Positions 1 to 11,800 of a stretch of DNA of 64,000 bases are shown in pieces. The stretch lies in contig CAXIPT010000001.1 in assembly GCA_964030475.1 (NCBI GenBank), positions 15,753,763 to 15,817,762 of the forward strand, in the 5' to 3' direction. The notes below the pieces were generated by a model. It saw only the letters and a program-made list of their open reading frames with translations. It was not told the DNA's origin and made no database searches. This DNA comes from Tethya wilhelma. Its lineage: Eukaryota; Porifera; Demospongiae; Tethyida; Tethyidae. How positions within the stretch are numbered: the first letter of the stretch is position 1; every line of letters begins with the position of its first letter. The position numbers were made by a program, and so were the translations under genes.

Positions 1-7
1 TGCAGGC

Positions 8-808
8 ATGAGCCAGAACGCCTTTGAGAAACTGGACAACTTGTCTCATTTCTTTTGTCACTACTGCCGTGGGAGCTGTTGCCAAGAACAAGAGCAAACT
101 ATTGCAAATCTTAAACAAGAAGTGACAGCCTTAAAGTCTGAGATCCTCCATCTTCGTAAGGCTCTTAAAACCAACCAGATGGCCCCCACTGCCTCTGGCA
201 CTGAGAGCGAGGCTCATCATGCACCACCCGCAGGCCAAGGCAACTGCAAGGGCGCGCAGCCTTTTGCATCTACGCAACAGCCTACAGCACAAGGAATCAA
301 AGAGAAGCGTTTCAATATTGTTATGTTTGGTATCCATGAGAGCGAGATGGGAACAAACAGAACGCAACGACAGCTAAAAGATTTCCAACAAGTGTGCGAG
401 GTCATTCAAGACATATCACCTGAAGTTCCCAGTACATGCGTAAGAGATTGCAAACGACTCGGGAAATATAATGAATCAAAGAATAGACTGATTCTAGTCT
501 CACTCCTTTGCACTATAAGTGATGTCCACACTATACTAGCAAATCGCTCAAAACTCGGAGTAGGAGTTTCTGTCAAGCCAGACATGACCATCGAGCAGCA
601 GAAGATTCAACGGGTCCTACTACAAAAAAGGTGGGATTTGATACAAAAGGGCATTGACAGAAAGCGAATCAAATTAAGAGGCAAGTCATTATACCTAGAC
701 GAACAAGAACATGGATCTGTCAGAAACCTTACCTACAATGTAACTAACCACGCTACACTAGATGCTCAGTCAGTGAACACTGCTGAAAATCCCTCCTCTG
801 AATGTTGA
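8..808 (+). CDS. LINE ORF1 protein (coiled coil, RNA-binding type)
   Basis: A 266-residue ORF starts at the first ATG of the window. A short Cys/His cluster (FCHYCRGSCC) at residues 16-25 is followed by a heptad-rich coiled coil at about 28-55. A Ser/Pro/Gln-rich linker follows, and then a folded region from residue about 100 (motifs FNIVMFGI and RDCKRLGKYN) that resembles the RRM-like core of LINE ORF1 proteins. ORF1 proteins bind element RNA and form the ribonucleoprotein. The ORF ends in TGA, and the following codon CTA begins the endonuclease coding region in the same frame. Function is inferred from position and architecture, not from a strong motif. Confidence 0.75.
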   Translation: MSQNAFEKLDNLSHFFCHYCRGSCCQEQEQTIANLKQEVTALKSEILHLRKALKTNQMAPTASGTESEAHHAPPAGQGNCKGAQPFASTQQPTAQGIKEKRFNIVMFGIHESEMGTNRTQRQLKDFQQVCEVIQDISPEVPSTCVRDCKRLGKYNESKNRLILVSLLCTISDVHTILANRSKLGVGVSVKPDMTIEQQKIQRVLLQKRWDLIQKGIDRKRIKLRGKSLYLDEQEHGSVRNLTYNVTNHATLDAQSVNTAENPSSEC

Positions 809-3662
809 CTATCAATTCTTTTATGGAACGCACGTAGCTTAGTAAACAAAATTGATTTTCTAATTCCATTGATCTTGAGTAAACAAATTGACATTTGCTG
901 TATAACTGAAACATGGTTACACGATCGACTCAATTCTTAACGGTGAAATTCTTCCATAAAACTATAACATATATCGCCGAGATAGAGGGAATAGAGGAGG
1001 TGGTGTCTTAATTGCTGTATCCAAGAACATTCGATCTAAACTAATTAAAGTACATGAATCACTGGAACTCATTACAATTGAACTTAATTTTGGAACATCT
1101 ACAAAAACACTATTAACATGTACTTACATTCCCCCAACAACCCCTCAATCTGACTCACGCAGGAGATGCCTAATACAATTCGTAAACTCACTACCATCCG
1201 ACCAATACAATATCTTACTTGTAGGAGACTTAAATTCACCTGAAATTGACTGGCCTACTTACTCAGCACCCACAGGAATCTCTGATGATTTATGCAATAC
1301 TCTCTTCAGCAAAAACTTAACACAAATCATTAATGTCCCTACCCACAGACAGGGAAACACTCTAGATGTTGTTATAACGAATGCTCCTTCCAAATTATCA
1401 AATGTTAATATCCAGTCCTCTCCATCAGATCATCACCTTGTCTCATTCAACTACAAAGTTAATGATACTCGCAAAGCCACCCACAACACTGAAAAGTTTC
1501 TATATTCCAAAGGAAACTTCTCATTGTTGGATGAGTTTCTATATGACGAATTCCTAGACACTACATACCCAGGGGATGTAGAAACCACTTGGACTCAATT
1601 AAAGAGCACAATCCTATACGCACGGGACTGTTTTATACCCAAAATCACAAACCCCAAATCTAATCAACCTTCCTGGTTCAACGGAAAAATTAGGCACCAA
1701 ATCAATTGTGTTCGCACCATACGGCGCCGCCACAGGAAACATCCATCTGAGAGCAGCAGAACTAAGCTGGAGAATGCAGAGATGAAACTGCAACAACTAA
1801 TTGCTGAAGCCAAAGGAAAACATCTCCAGCAGATTACGTTAACTTTTCGGCATAATCCCCGTAAACTGTATCAACACATTAAGGAGCTTCGCGATGGCAG
1901 ACAAAGTGTTACCCAGATCCTGCATAATGGTGACATAATTGACCAACCCCAACTTGTTGCTGGCCTGTTCAATGAATACTTCAATTCTACTCTAGCAAAA
2001 CACTCCAATGTCTATAACAACAGTAATGTGTATTCTCCTCCAAGTGAATTCATCTCATCCGTCTCGATAAACAGGTCGGAAGTATTTGAAATCCTAAGCA
2101 ATATTGATTCAACCAAGTCAATGGGCTGTGATGAAATTCACCCTCGTATACTTAAAACATGTGCAGAATCCCTAACTGAACCCCTGTATCAACTGTTCCA
2201 GACATGTTTGTATTCTTGCACCATACCAAATGAATGGAAAACTCACCAAATTACACCAGTACCAAAGAAAGGTGATCCAATGATTATATCAAACTACAGA
2301 CCCATTTCGTTATTATGTATCATTTCTAAAGTCTTCGAACGGTTGCTTTACGATGCAATGATACCCTTTCTCAAGAGAAAAATAAGCTCTAAACAATTTG
2401 GGTTCACACGGGGCAGATCAAGTCTCGCACAACTCCTAAAAGCCTACTCTCTCATACATGAATCTCTCAATCACACACAAGAGGTAGATGTAGTTTATCT
2501 CGATTTTAGTAAAGCGTTTGACTCAGTATCTCACCAACTATTGCTTTACAAGCTCTGGAGAATAGGTATTGTGGGGCCTCTCTGGGACCTGCTCAGACAC
2601 TATCTTGAGAATCGTGTTCACCTGGTTTCAATTGACAACCATCAGTCTGACAAGCTACCTGTGTATTCAGGTGTCCCGCAAGGGAGTATACTCGGACCAC
2701 TATTTTTCTTAATCTTCATTAATGATTTACCAGAACCAGTAAACTACTCTGACTGTCTACTTTTTGCAGATGATGTTAAACTGCTTAAACAGATCTGCTC
2801 CTCAATTGATCCTGCCCTGTTACAAATTGACCTACTTGATATTGAGGTATGGTGTCATGAAAATCTCCTTCGGCTAAATACAGGGAAGTGTCACTCACTC
2901 AGAATGTCGAACAAGCCTCGGAGGTCACAACAGCTAAGCTACCAAGTGTGTGGCAATGCCATTAGTTCCTCTTCAGAACAACTAGACCTCGGCATTTTAG
3001 TCAAGGACAATTTGAGTTGGTCAGAACACCAGAGCAGACTGTGTATCAAAGCTTATCGATCGCTTTTCCTAATCCGTAGAGTTCTTTCTTCTACAACTGT
3101 GAACACCCAACTAAAGAAAGCTTTGTACCTCTCCCTCGTTCGGTCACAGTTTAGTTATTGTGGCCCTCTGTGGCATCCCAGATTTATAAAAGACATTGTT
3201 AGAATTGAAAGAGTTCAGAGAAAGGCCACTAAGTTCATATTAAATGATCATAACATGGAGTACAAGGACAGGCTCATTTCCCTTGATCTACTTCCACTTG
3301 TCAGCTGGCTTGAACTACAGGATATTCTATTCTTGGTTAAGAGCATGCAAGACAACGAGGACAACATGAACATCTTTGATCACATTAGCTTTGTTTCAAC
3401 TAACACAAGACAAGCTTCCCAAAACAATCTCAGGACGAACCGTTCTCGTACATTACTTGACAAGAGCTTCTATTTTAACAGAGTAGTTAAACTATGGAAT
3501 AAAGTTCCCAACACATGTCTCGACCTTACTCTCTCCTATCTCACACTGAAGCAAAGGCTCAAAGAGTTCTTCTGGAAAAATTTTATAGAGAATTATAATT
3601 CTGACCTTCCGTGTTCTCTTCACCTTGTGTGCCCCTGCTCTTCATGCTCATGCAAATACTAA
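809..3662 (+). pseudogene. LINE ORF2: endonuclease plus reverse transcriptase, one frameshift
   Basis: The endonuclease starts directly after the ORF1 stop (WNARSLVNK at 824-850, then ITETWL). This frame ends at a TAA at 938-940. The rest of the endonuclease lies in another frame from about 941, where a TAA at 957-959 interrupts it, and is then open from 960 to 3662. It includes GDLNSPEIDWP (about 1228) and SPSDHHLVSF (about 1423-1452). The reverse transcriptase follows, with YRPISLL, DFSKAFDSV, GVPQGSILGP and the catalytic FADDVKLL at about 2763. The C-terminal LWNKVP motif is typical of CR1/Jockey ORF2. A small indel near 936-945 explains the break. ORF2 nicks the target and copies element RNA by target-primed reverse transcription. 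Confidence 0.88.
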
Positions 3663-3775
3663 CTATAATAGTTGTTCCTTTCATGGAATACAACTATCAA
3701 TAACTGAACATATAATTTAATTATTTCTCAGTTATTGTAAAGCTATTGATAATAATAATAATAATAATAATAATT

Positions 3776-4085
3776 AAATCACGTGAATTTCACTGAAAAT
3801 CAGGTGGAATATTGATGCTTTCGTACCTCCTCTGCGTATGAATATTGAATTTCGAATACACGTTGCTCCCACGTGTTTCTTGAAGTGGTAAAGTCTATCA
3901 CGTGGCATGTAGGTACCTGGTCATGGTTCATGTACTCTGTAATAGTTGTGCACTAATGCTGTGACCACAGATTACCTAATTATCTGTGCTGTAACAGCTC
4001 ATAGTTTCACAGTGTATACAGACATGATTCACTGTAGTATTGATCAACAATTTGAGTTTGTCATTAGTCTCAAGGCCAGACATTC
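3776..4085. other. Intergenic, no gene recognised
   Basis: AT-rich sequence between the LINE tail and the first hairpin element. Short ORFs here show no family motif or codon structure. Confidence 0.5.
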
Positions 4086-4146
4086 TCTAGTCCTAGACCC
4101 CGCCTTTTCCGCCCAGCATCAAGGGCGGGGTCTAGGACTAGACTAG
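4086..4146. repeat. Short foldback element, TAGTCCTAGACCCC family
   Basis: Left arm CTAGTCCTAGACCCCGCC is repeated in reverse complement about 25 bases later, giving an 18-20 bp stem. The outer arm sequence is shared with the hairpin at 16737-16798 (arm beginning TAGTCTAGTCCTAGACCCC), so the two are copies of one family with different stem interiors. No clear target duplication is visible here. Confidence 0.75.
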
Positions 4147-4670
4147 AGTAGAGGGAGGGTGAGGGCACTGAGGGGAAAAAAGACAAAAAAGAACAGGGTT
4201 GGCCCGTGAAACAAGAGGGAGGGATATTATTTAGTCATAAAATTTATTTGCTCTATATACTTTATTGTATACAGGGTGTAGTTGCCATGGGAACAGCTGA
4301 GCCTGAGTTAAGATTGCACTGCTTGTAAATGTAGGTAGGAGCTGAAGGGTGTTTTGCTGGAGCGATTTACACCACGTGAGGGCAGGAATAACACCACCTA
4401 TAACAGCAATAGACACTGGCTCGCTACCATTGCAATAGGTAAACATCTCTTTATTATTGTAAGATAAAATTCATATAATTATGTATATAGAGTGCTAATA
4501 AGATGTTTGCATGTTTGAGTCAGACCGTTTCTAATCAAATTGCAAGTTAGAGATACACATTGTCATAATGGGGTGGATGCGTATAGAGACTATTTTTATA
4601 AACCTGTAAGATGTTTGGCCTAGTCTATTTTGCCAAGGTATATAACATAGTAGACTCTCCTCCATGCATC
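4147..4670. other. Intergenic, no gene recognised
   Basis: A purine-rich stretch (4147-4220) and AT-rich DNA. No coding or RNA signal found. Confidence 0.45.
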
Positions 4671-4943
4671 CAGAGGAGGTCCGACATCCGCAGGTTAATT
4701 GCAGACCATTTCTAAATTAACACATCATGTGACTCACGTTTCCTGGTTTTAAAATCAGACGCTACTGCTTGGAAATAAGCTAAGTTTTGTTCTCTTTCTT
4801 GTTACTTTGCTAGATAAGTTGCTTAGAGGGCAAGACAACCCTTTGGAAATGGCTAAAAGCTTAGATATGTGCGGAGACCTGGAAATAATATCATGTGATC
4901 GCCGAGGACCTGCAATTAACCCGCGGATGTTGGACCTCCTCTG
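4671..4943. mobile_element. Miniature element with 35-40 bp inverted termini (hAT-like?)
   Basis: The left end CAGAGGAGGTCCGACATCCG recurs inverted at 4906-4943 with a few differences (GTTGGACCTCCTCTG at the right end). The arms match over about 35-40 bp. ATGCATC lies just outside the left end (4664-4670) and two bases outside the right end (4946-4952), a possible target duplication. Termini beginning CAGAG and duplications of 7-8 bp are known for hAT elements. There is no transposase, so it would be non-autonomous. The superfamily call is tentative. Confidence 0.6.
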
Positions 4944-4993
4944 CAATGCATCAATGTATGCACCACATCCTTTGATTTGTATGATGAAATAGG

Positions 4994-5019
4994 ACACACA
5001 CACACACACACACACACAC
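4994..5019. repeat. (CA)n microsatellite
   Basis: Uninterrupted CA dinucleotides. Confidence 0.95.
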
Positions 5020-5298
5020 TGACTTTAGTATGCAAGCTCGAGTATTCCCATCGATGAGCGCTATAAGGGTGATACACAAAAAAGTGCGTGGATTATATAC
5101 ATCCATAACAAGTGGTATCACTGGCCAGTGGATGGAGACTGGCTCTAGTTCAATCATAGTTTCATTTCCTACTCTTGTATCCCACATAGCCTGGTGCTTC
5201 CACTTTACTCTTACCGGTAGTTTACGGTTTGACATAGATAGTAGGTGCAAGGTTTTTCACAGCATTTTTGGTACGGCATTATTTATGCATTAGACCTG

Positions 5299-5491
5299 TA
5301 CCGTATAGCAGGAAAGTTTTGCAGGGTTTAATTTTTGCAGTTTTTGCAGATCACGATCCATCCGTGAAAGTTTCTATCCACATAATTCTCCGTAATGTAC
5401 ATATGTATGGACGTTACACTGCCAAAAGTAAGTCTTTGATGAGAGACATCGGCGAAAGTTAGACACCACAAAACTTCCCCACTATATGGTA
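5299..5491. mobile_element. MITE, TACCGTATAGC family
   Basis: The left end TACCGTATAGCAGGAAAGTTTTG and an inverted right end (CAAAACTTCCCCACTATATGGTA) enclose about 150 bp with no ORF. The same termini bound the element at 38763-38908 and a broken copy near 45043. TA at the outer edges fits a TA target site of the Tc1/mariner type, which is an inference. Confidence 0.75.
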
Positions 5492-5851
5492 TACAAAGGG
5501 AATTAGCCTGTTGACAACCAATTATCAGAGTGGAAGTAAACAAACTTCTGGGAACTGTAGGAAAAAAAAAAACCTTTCCAGAAAGTGGTGGGCCAATTTC
5601 CTTTTACTATTTTGTATTGTTTCACCTATAGCACCATTAATAATCATGATTTTGGTGACTTAGATACATCCTGTCTATTTTACTATCAGCTAGCTATAGA
5701 TTTTAACCTCAAGTATCAATCATAATAGTTCACACCTGTATGAAACCATCTTGAAATCCCCAGGCTCATCTCTCTCCCAGATGATGGCCGTCTTATCAGG
5801 ATGTGCCTCAACATGACGATCAAGAAGATTCTCTGCAGTGTATAAATTTGA

Positions 5852-5902
5852 TGCACCATATTGCGTGCCACATATCAATGTGGCACGCAATATTTATGGT
5901 GC
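5852..5902. repeat. Short palindromic foldback
   Basis: GCACCATATTGCGTGCCACAT is followed within a few bases by its near-perfect reverse complement. It sits in the remnant intron 1 of the ACSS pseudogene. Confidence 0.75.
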
Positions 5903-6024
5903 TCTATATCTTCTCTCTGTTAAACCAACTGATCTTTCCCTTGTTCATGTTACAGTCCATAGCCTGGTTGAATAGTTTGATGTTTGATCCATCTCCTCCT
6001 GGTTAGAGTCCCCCCAACATATGA

Positions 6025-6521
6025 AGACATTTTGGCTATTTTAGGACATTAGCCTTGACAACAATCAAAGGAAGGTGTAATTAACACCTAGGTACCTTAA
6101 AACACAGTGTTTATTAGCACCTTTACCATGAAAGAGAAGCAACCAAAAACTACTCGCTTGATTTGACTGAACTAAACAAACATGCATGTATTCAGTTCCA
6201 TTATGTGAAAAAATACTCTGTATTAGTTCTAGTACAGTGGTCCAGGCTCTATTTTGCGATTACCTGAACTAAATAAAAGTTGCCCATTCACCACAATACA
6301 AAAACTGAATGCTAAAAATGACTCACCTAAATCAATTTCAATAATGTGATTATTGATATGAATAGGAAGCTCTTTAAGAGTACAACATGAAACCAAGTTC
6401 TAAATCTTGATAAACTAAACCACAAAACTTTATAGACAGAAAACATGATTTTCCCTTTGATCTCTAACACTTTTCGAGGTGTTGATGACACTTTTACAGA
6501 ACTTATGTCCCCCAATGTCTT
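6025..6521. mobile_element. Non-autonomous insertion with 7-bp target duplication
   Basis: CATATGA occurs at 6018-6024 and 6522-6528, exactly flanking 497 bp that interrupt ACSS exon 1 homology. The inner ends are weakly inverted (AGACATT at the left, AATGTCT at the right). No transposase motif was seen in any frame. The parent gene lacks this sequence, which independently proves insertion. Confidence 0.75.
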
Positions 6522-6984
6522 CATATGAATGCCTTGGGGTTCTTCAGACTCCCTTCATACAATGCTGCATGGTTCTTCGATACTCATAGAGAATGCCCCT
6601 GAGAAGCTATAATCGTGCCATTTTTGTTCTCTAACATAATTATGTATAATTGTACTTACATACTTTCTAACCATCAGTATTCCACTGCTTAGCCAAGTGG
6701 GAATTTGAGCCATTAATGCAACAATAAGCTTTGCATCATGTACAGATCATTCTTTGAATTATGAGGGATCAAAACTTGACAGTTTCATTTTTGGTCGAGT
6801 CAGGTTGGATTTATAGGTACCACTAACTCACCAGCATTGGTACAGAGAAGAGAATAGTAGTATATACTACTATTCATAGACACTAGTTGACTTCTGAACC
6901 AGATCTCAAGGCCTACATATGTAATGGCATGAAATACATGACCAGCATACATGTTCTTCTCCCCCCAAAAAGTCACAATATAAA

Positions 6985-7053
6985 TGTGCCACAGTGGTAA
7001 GAGCATTTGACTAGAATCTGAAAGACCTGGGTTCGAATCCCAGCTAGATTTCA
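6985..7053 (+). repeat. tRNA-derived sequence (SINE head or tRNA pseudogene)
   Basis: TGCCACAGTGG matches a pol III A box and GGTTCGAATCC is a perfect B box at normal spacing, with a good T stem (CTGGG/CCCAG). The acceptor ends do not pair and the anticodon stem is weak, so it is not a functional tRNA. It fits a tRNA-derived SINE head. Confidence 0.6.
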
Positions 7054-8581
7054 AGATTTTTTGCAATGAACTTTAATGCAATTGCAATAAATGAAACGTG
7101 CCTTGTTTCAATACTTTTTTACAGCACTGCCTATTTTTTGAAAATTTTTAATACCTATATTTGTCACATACATGCACAGGAAACTGAAAGTTGTGAGTAT
7201 GTGGTGTTATCTGTGTTAAAAGTATCAAATATGAAATAACAGAAAAGTTACAGCATAATTAGGAACAACAAAAAGGAACAACAAAAAGGAACTTACAAGT
7301 CAACACCAACAGTAACAGTTGAGCTATCTATAACACACCATAACACCACGATTGTTCAATACACTGTTTATTATGGCATAAAAGAGTTAAACAACCTGAA
7401 AAATGAAACAAAAATTAAAGTAAAAGCTTATAGTTCTAGTTTGTCTCTGGATTTCCCAATATTTTCCAAGAAGGGATACATTGTGCCACCTCACCTAACT
7501 CTCTCTCTCTCACATAATTATATATAAACTATAACATCATGGACTAATTGTATATTTTAGGTGTACTATCTAGAGGCTCCACCTGACTTGTACACCAGAT
7601 GCAGGCAACTTGCTGCAAAGCACAAAATTTCCATACATTGAGATAATAGGAGAGGAAAAGACTGGTTGAGACCTCCTGTTATACCCTACATGATGGAAGC
7701 AAGAACATGTGCACGCATATGGGTATACCATATATCCATGCAAACTGACAGAAAGTTTAAGTAAAATTATACCAGCACCTCTAGTAGTAGACTAGTACAA
7801 TAAGGAATTAAGACTCAGTGGCGTTTTTTTTGTTGTTTTTTTTTTTTGTATTTGTAATTATCTAGAAAATGGACAAAATTGTGGTCTTATAAGTTGCCAA
7901 CTTGCCATTCAATCTTATAATACCTATAGCTCTCTTTGTAAGACTTTCAGGCCTATACATAACTGCATACATGTTTTCTTGTGAGAATAGATGATCATCT
8001 TGATATCATGCATGCATGCATGCAGGTTCATACATATTAATATTTTCTTATGCATGGTTGGTTGTTTGCCATTGCCTAGCAACCAAAGTTTTTAGAGGCT
8101 AATTTCCGGTTGGGTGGAGGTGATAATGGAGTAGCTAGGGGTCACAGGGGGTCAATGGCAAACAAAATAGTTGCATGCCCTGTGTGCAGCACTCGACCAT
8201 GCATCGAGTGCTGCCCACTTAAGGGTCATGCAACTATAAAAAAGACACAATCATGATCTGGCAGTCACAGCTGAATGCAGGTATAGAGTTATTCCTATTG
8301 AGTTTGATGCTATATATCTCCCTAGTGTTGTGTCCTCAGGCTAAAGAAACCTAGTTAGCTATAGTAGCTCTACTCTTCCACAACACATTGGCAAATTTTT
8401 AATTAAATTTTAATGAACCATGAAGTAATTACTGTTAATATAAATGAAATTAAAAATGGTCATTTTCAAACAATGATTATAATAATTATTATGCGTTGTA
8501 GCATAATAATTTATTATAGATTATAATCTATGGTTGTAGCTATATATAGTGGTGGCATAATGTGTCAGCTGTCTAAGACAA
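7054..8581. other. Intergenic with repeats
   Basis: No gene found. At 7096-7140 an arm-like stretch (CTTGTTTCAATACTTTTTTACAGCACTGCC) resembles the arms of the foldback at 17746-18156. At 8169-8235 there is a hairpin: the arm AGTTGCATGCCC and the inner arm GCAGCACTCGA are both mirrored. A GCAT tetranucleotide run lies near 8008-8024. Confidence 0.6.
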
Positions 8582-8763
8582 TCAGGTGGCTCTTGCAACT
8601 GAGCTAGGCTTTGTACAAAATGGATTGAAATTCAGGTCCAAGTATCCAGCAATCTTTTCTGTATAATCAGAGATGGTCTTAACCACATCACTAAATGTGG
8701 GTCTGTCACAAGGCTCCTTAGCCCAGGTCTTCATCATTAGCCCATACCTATAGTAGTAGTAGT

Positions 8764-8825
<62 letters not shown>

Positions 8826-11800
8826 GGTGAAGGTTTGTTTAACACAGACTACATTTTACACTAGCCAACATACATTTTATTGGAGCAAGCAACATTCAGT
8901 GGTTTGTTGAGTCTCTGTTCTGATTCAAGCATCTGTGAGAGCATGAGAGGGTCCACACCAGCATAGGGGGTCTTTCCTCCGCTAAATATTTCCCAGCATG
9001 TAATTCCAAATGACCACTACATATTATTTGTACAAGTAGTAAAAATTAATAAGTAGTGTAGGAATGGGCAGTGGGGTAAAAAGTATTGAAACAAGGCATG
9101 GTCTCAATTTCGGCACATGACTACTTCATTTTTATTCTTGGTCACTTATAATTATGGATTNAATTTACTATGTAGGAACATTGTGGCTTGAACAAACATG
9201 TGCAATGTCATGGGAGCAACAACATTTAAACCACATGTCCAGAGACATAATGTCTATAGCACTACAATGAGTAAGTTCCACTGGTTTGCTTTATCAATGA
9301 GATATGAGATCCTATTGTTTCACCAAGTTTATACTTCAACATAAAAACATGACCTAGGTGGTATGGGTTCCTCCTGGACTTACCACATCAGTTTTTTCAG
9401 AGAATAACCCATCAGTGAGGCTCTCAGGTGCCATCCACTTGACAGGCAGCTTCACATGGGTGTCTGAAGTGGTCTGCTTGAAGTAATTCTTGGAATAGAC
9501 ATCTTCAGTTAGACCAAAGTCAGCAATCTTGATCACAAAGTGGATATCAATCCTAATGAGAAAATAACTTTTTTAGATATTGCCAAAATTACTAGAAATC
9601 TATAGGAAATTAAAAAAGGTTAGGTCACTAAGCATTAAAAAAATGAATAAATCACCCTAACCATGATCATACTTAATTGGTCTTTTAGAAACACAGTACA
9701 ATCACACTTACATGCAGTTTCTTGCAGCAAGATCACGATGAACAAACCTCTCCTGTGCCAGGTACTCCATTCCTTTGGCTATCTGCAAGCACATCACTGT
9801 CAGCCTCTTCCTAATGTCAATCTTCTGTGGGTGCATAATTGTAGTCATCACACCCCATACAATTATTATAGTATGTGTGTTGCTAAATTTGCCAAGATAT
9901 AAAAATTGCTATCACTTACCAAGTCATCATCGATCTCACTGTCAAGGGGAAGGACCAGTTTGCTCCTCTCCTTCTTGAGATAATGAAGGACACTTCCATT
10001 AGCCATAAATGGCATCACAATGAAGGGGGCAGAGCCTCCATCAATGCACACACCAATCAGGTTGAGGACGTTTGGATGATCAAAGTGTTTCATTTTAAGA
10101 CTCTCTGACAGTATCTTGTTCAGTTGTTCATTGCCCTGATCATTGAAGAAACCTGAACAAAAAATGCTATGAATTATTATTGTATAGGGTTCATGCATAA
10201 CCTCATAGGCTACCTAGGCTAGTTCCCCCCTCAGGCCCTCCACAGGTAGAGAGGGAAGAGCCTGGGTGGGAGGTTGGGAAGTATGCCATGTGTACATACC
10301 TTTCATTGTTTTCACAGCTACAATACTAGTGACCATTTCTCCCTCATCTTCAGTATATTCAGCCTTATACACAACACCAAACTCTCCTGTGAAACAAGTA
10401 TATACCACTATGAAGTAATTTTCATTATAAACAAAAAAAAAGGAACTATTGTTTCCACATACTTCCCACTCAAGGTCAAACTGCTTTCTTTATAAAACTC
10501 CCTCCTCCCCCACATCCAGGAAAAACACTGACCTTGTCCCACAGAATCCAAGAGGTTCAGTCTGGAAAATGGGATTAACATGTTGCTAGTCAGTTCTCGG
10601 ATGATACTGGGATTAATTTTGCTGATCACTTTACTATTTTGAGGGAAAAGTAGTTTTGTAGGATGAGACAGTACTCGTGGTGACTGATGAGCTGGATAAA
10701 ATAAACATAAACAACAATTATAAATAATAACAACAAAAGTTATTACTACATGCAGACACATATAATTAATCACTTGTTTCATATTGGTTTCCTTCAATTT
10801 TTGGATGATCTGCAAACTGTCTATCTTTTTTATTTTCTTTATTACTGCATATTCTAAGAATAGCATCAGCTGAAGAGCTCTCAGGTGTTGGACTGTAGAA
10901 AATAACAAAGATACGATTAATGAACTTAAAATAATAAATTGTAGATGTGTGCTAATATTTTAATTGCATACTTGGAGAACTTTCTCATTTCAAGATCTTG
11001 TTTCTTCTGAGAGTGGCGTCTATATTGAGCAATTAGCACTAGAACCACAATCATAACAATTAACATGATAACTCCTGCAGCAATGGCTCCCACTGTTACT
11101 CCAATGGTGATGCCAGTTCTATCACCACTGGATGGTAATGATTCCTCTGTGGTTGCTGGTGCTGTGTGCTCCTCTGTAGATGTAATAATATTATTGCCTT
11201 CTGTTTGTTGTATAATTTGCTCAAATGTTGAGTTAGGTTCATCAGTCATTGACGCAGTTGGAGGTTCTTCAGAATTGTTGACTATATACATTATAGATAT
11301 TAAGTTATGAAAATTAATGGTTGTGGTTCTGTTTATAGACAAGCAGGAGATTCAAGATAAATTAAGAGATAATAGATGTTTACCTGAAGTATCATTACGG
11401 CAGATAATACCTATCACTGGAAAGGAATTACAACTAAACCGCGAATTACTTTGATGTTGGCATTCAGTAATTGTAGATTCATATTCCCAATATATTGTAT
11501 TGCTTGTTTCAACAGTTACTGAAAAGTTTGTAGTAGCTTCATTACCAGGTCCTGCATGAATCAACAATCAACACAGAAACAAAATTAATAATCTAACAAT
11601 ATTATGCAAGCATAAAAAAGAGAGAGCATCTAATGCTGGCTTGATTGTCACAACTTGTTACATAGTGTCATGTCACTCTTTACAACAATAAAGTCATAGT
11701 TATTGTACAATCATAAAAATAATGTTAATGCTATAATTATTACCGTAATATCCTAGTTGTCTACAGACAGTATCACTATCTGACCACATACGGTGGAGAT

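Larger units (their letters stand above)
1..3775 (+). mobile_element. CR1/Jockey-like non-LTR retrotransposon, 5' end outside window
   Basis: The element holds an ORF1 with a coiled coil, an endonuclease region, a reverse transcriptase and a 3' end of repeated AAT triplets at about 3750-3775. There are no long terminal repeats. This order and the microsatellite-like tail are typical of CR1, L2 and Jockey/I-group LINEs. I cannot assign the clade without a phylogeny. The copy is nearly intact but has one frameshift in the endonuclease region, so it is probably dead although young. Target-site duplications cannot be checked because the 5' end lies outside the window. Confidence 0.9.
5690..6600 (-). 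pseudogene. Acetyl-CoA synthetase fragment (exons 1-2), broken by a transposon
   Basis: Read on the minus strand, 6530-6600 and 5925-6005 match coding exon 1 of the ACSS gene at 16804. The stretch 5738-5838 matches its exon 2 almost base for base. Intron sequence beyond the exon 2 donor (GTGTGAACTATT, TTGATACTTGAGG) is also conserved, so this is a genomic duplicate and not a processed copy. A 497-bp element (6025-6521) interrupts exon 1, a hairpin sits in the shortened intron 1, and the reading frame is lost. Its similarity to the leader-bearing copy at 16804 suggests it derives from that gene. Confidence 0.85.

Noticed and set aside
131..591. Minus-strand ORFs over LINE ORF1
   Set aside because: They are antisense shadows of ORF1 with no motif.
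4231..5015. Several 60-90 residue ORFs between the first two elements
   Set aside because: No family motif; the CA repeat creates artificial VCVCVC translations and part lies in a miniature element.
6985..7053. Functional tRNA at the A/B-box sequence
   Set aside because: Acceptor strands do not pair and the anticodon stem is weak; called a tRNA-derived repeat instead.
8104..8235. Riboswitch or structured RNA at the 8169 hairpin
   Set aside because: No adjacent gene or known consensus; fits the general class of short foldbacks in this window.
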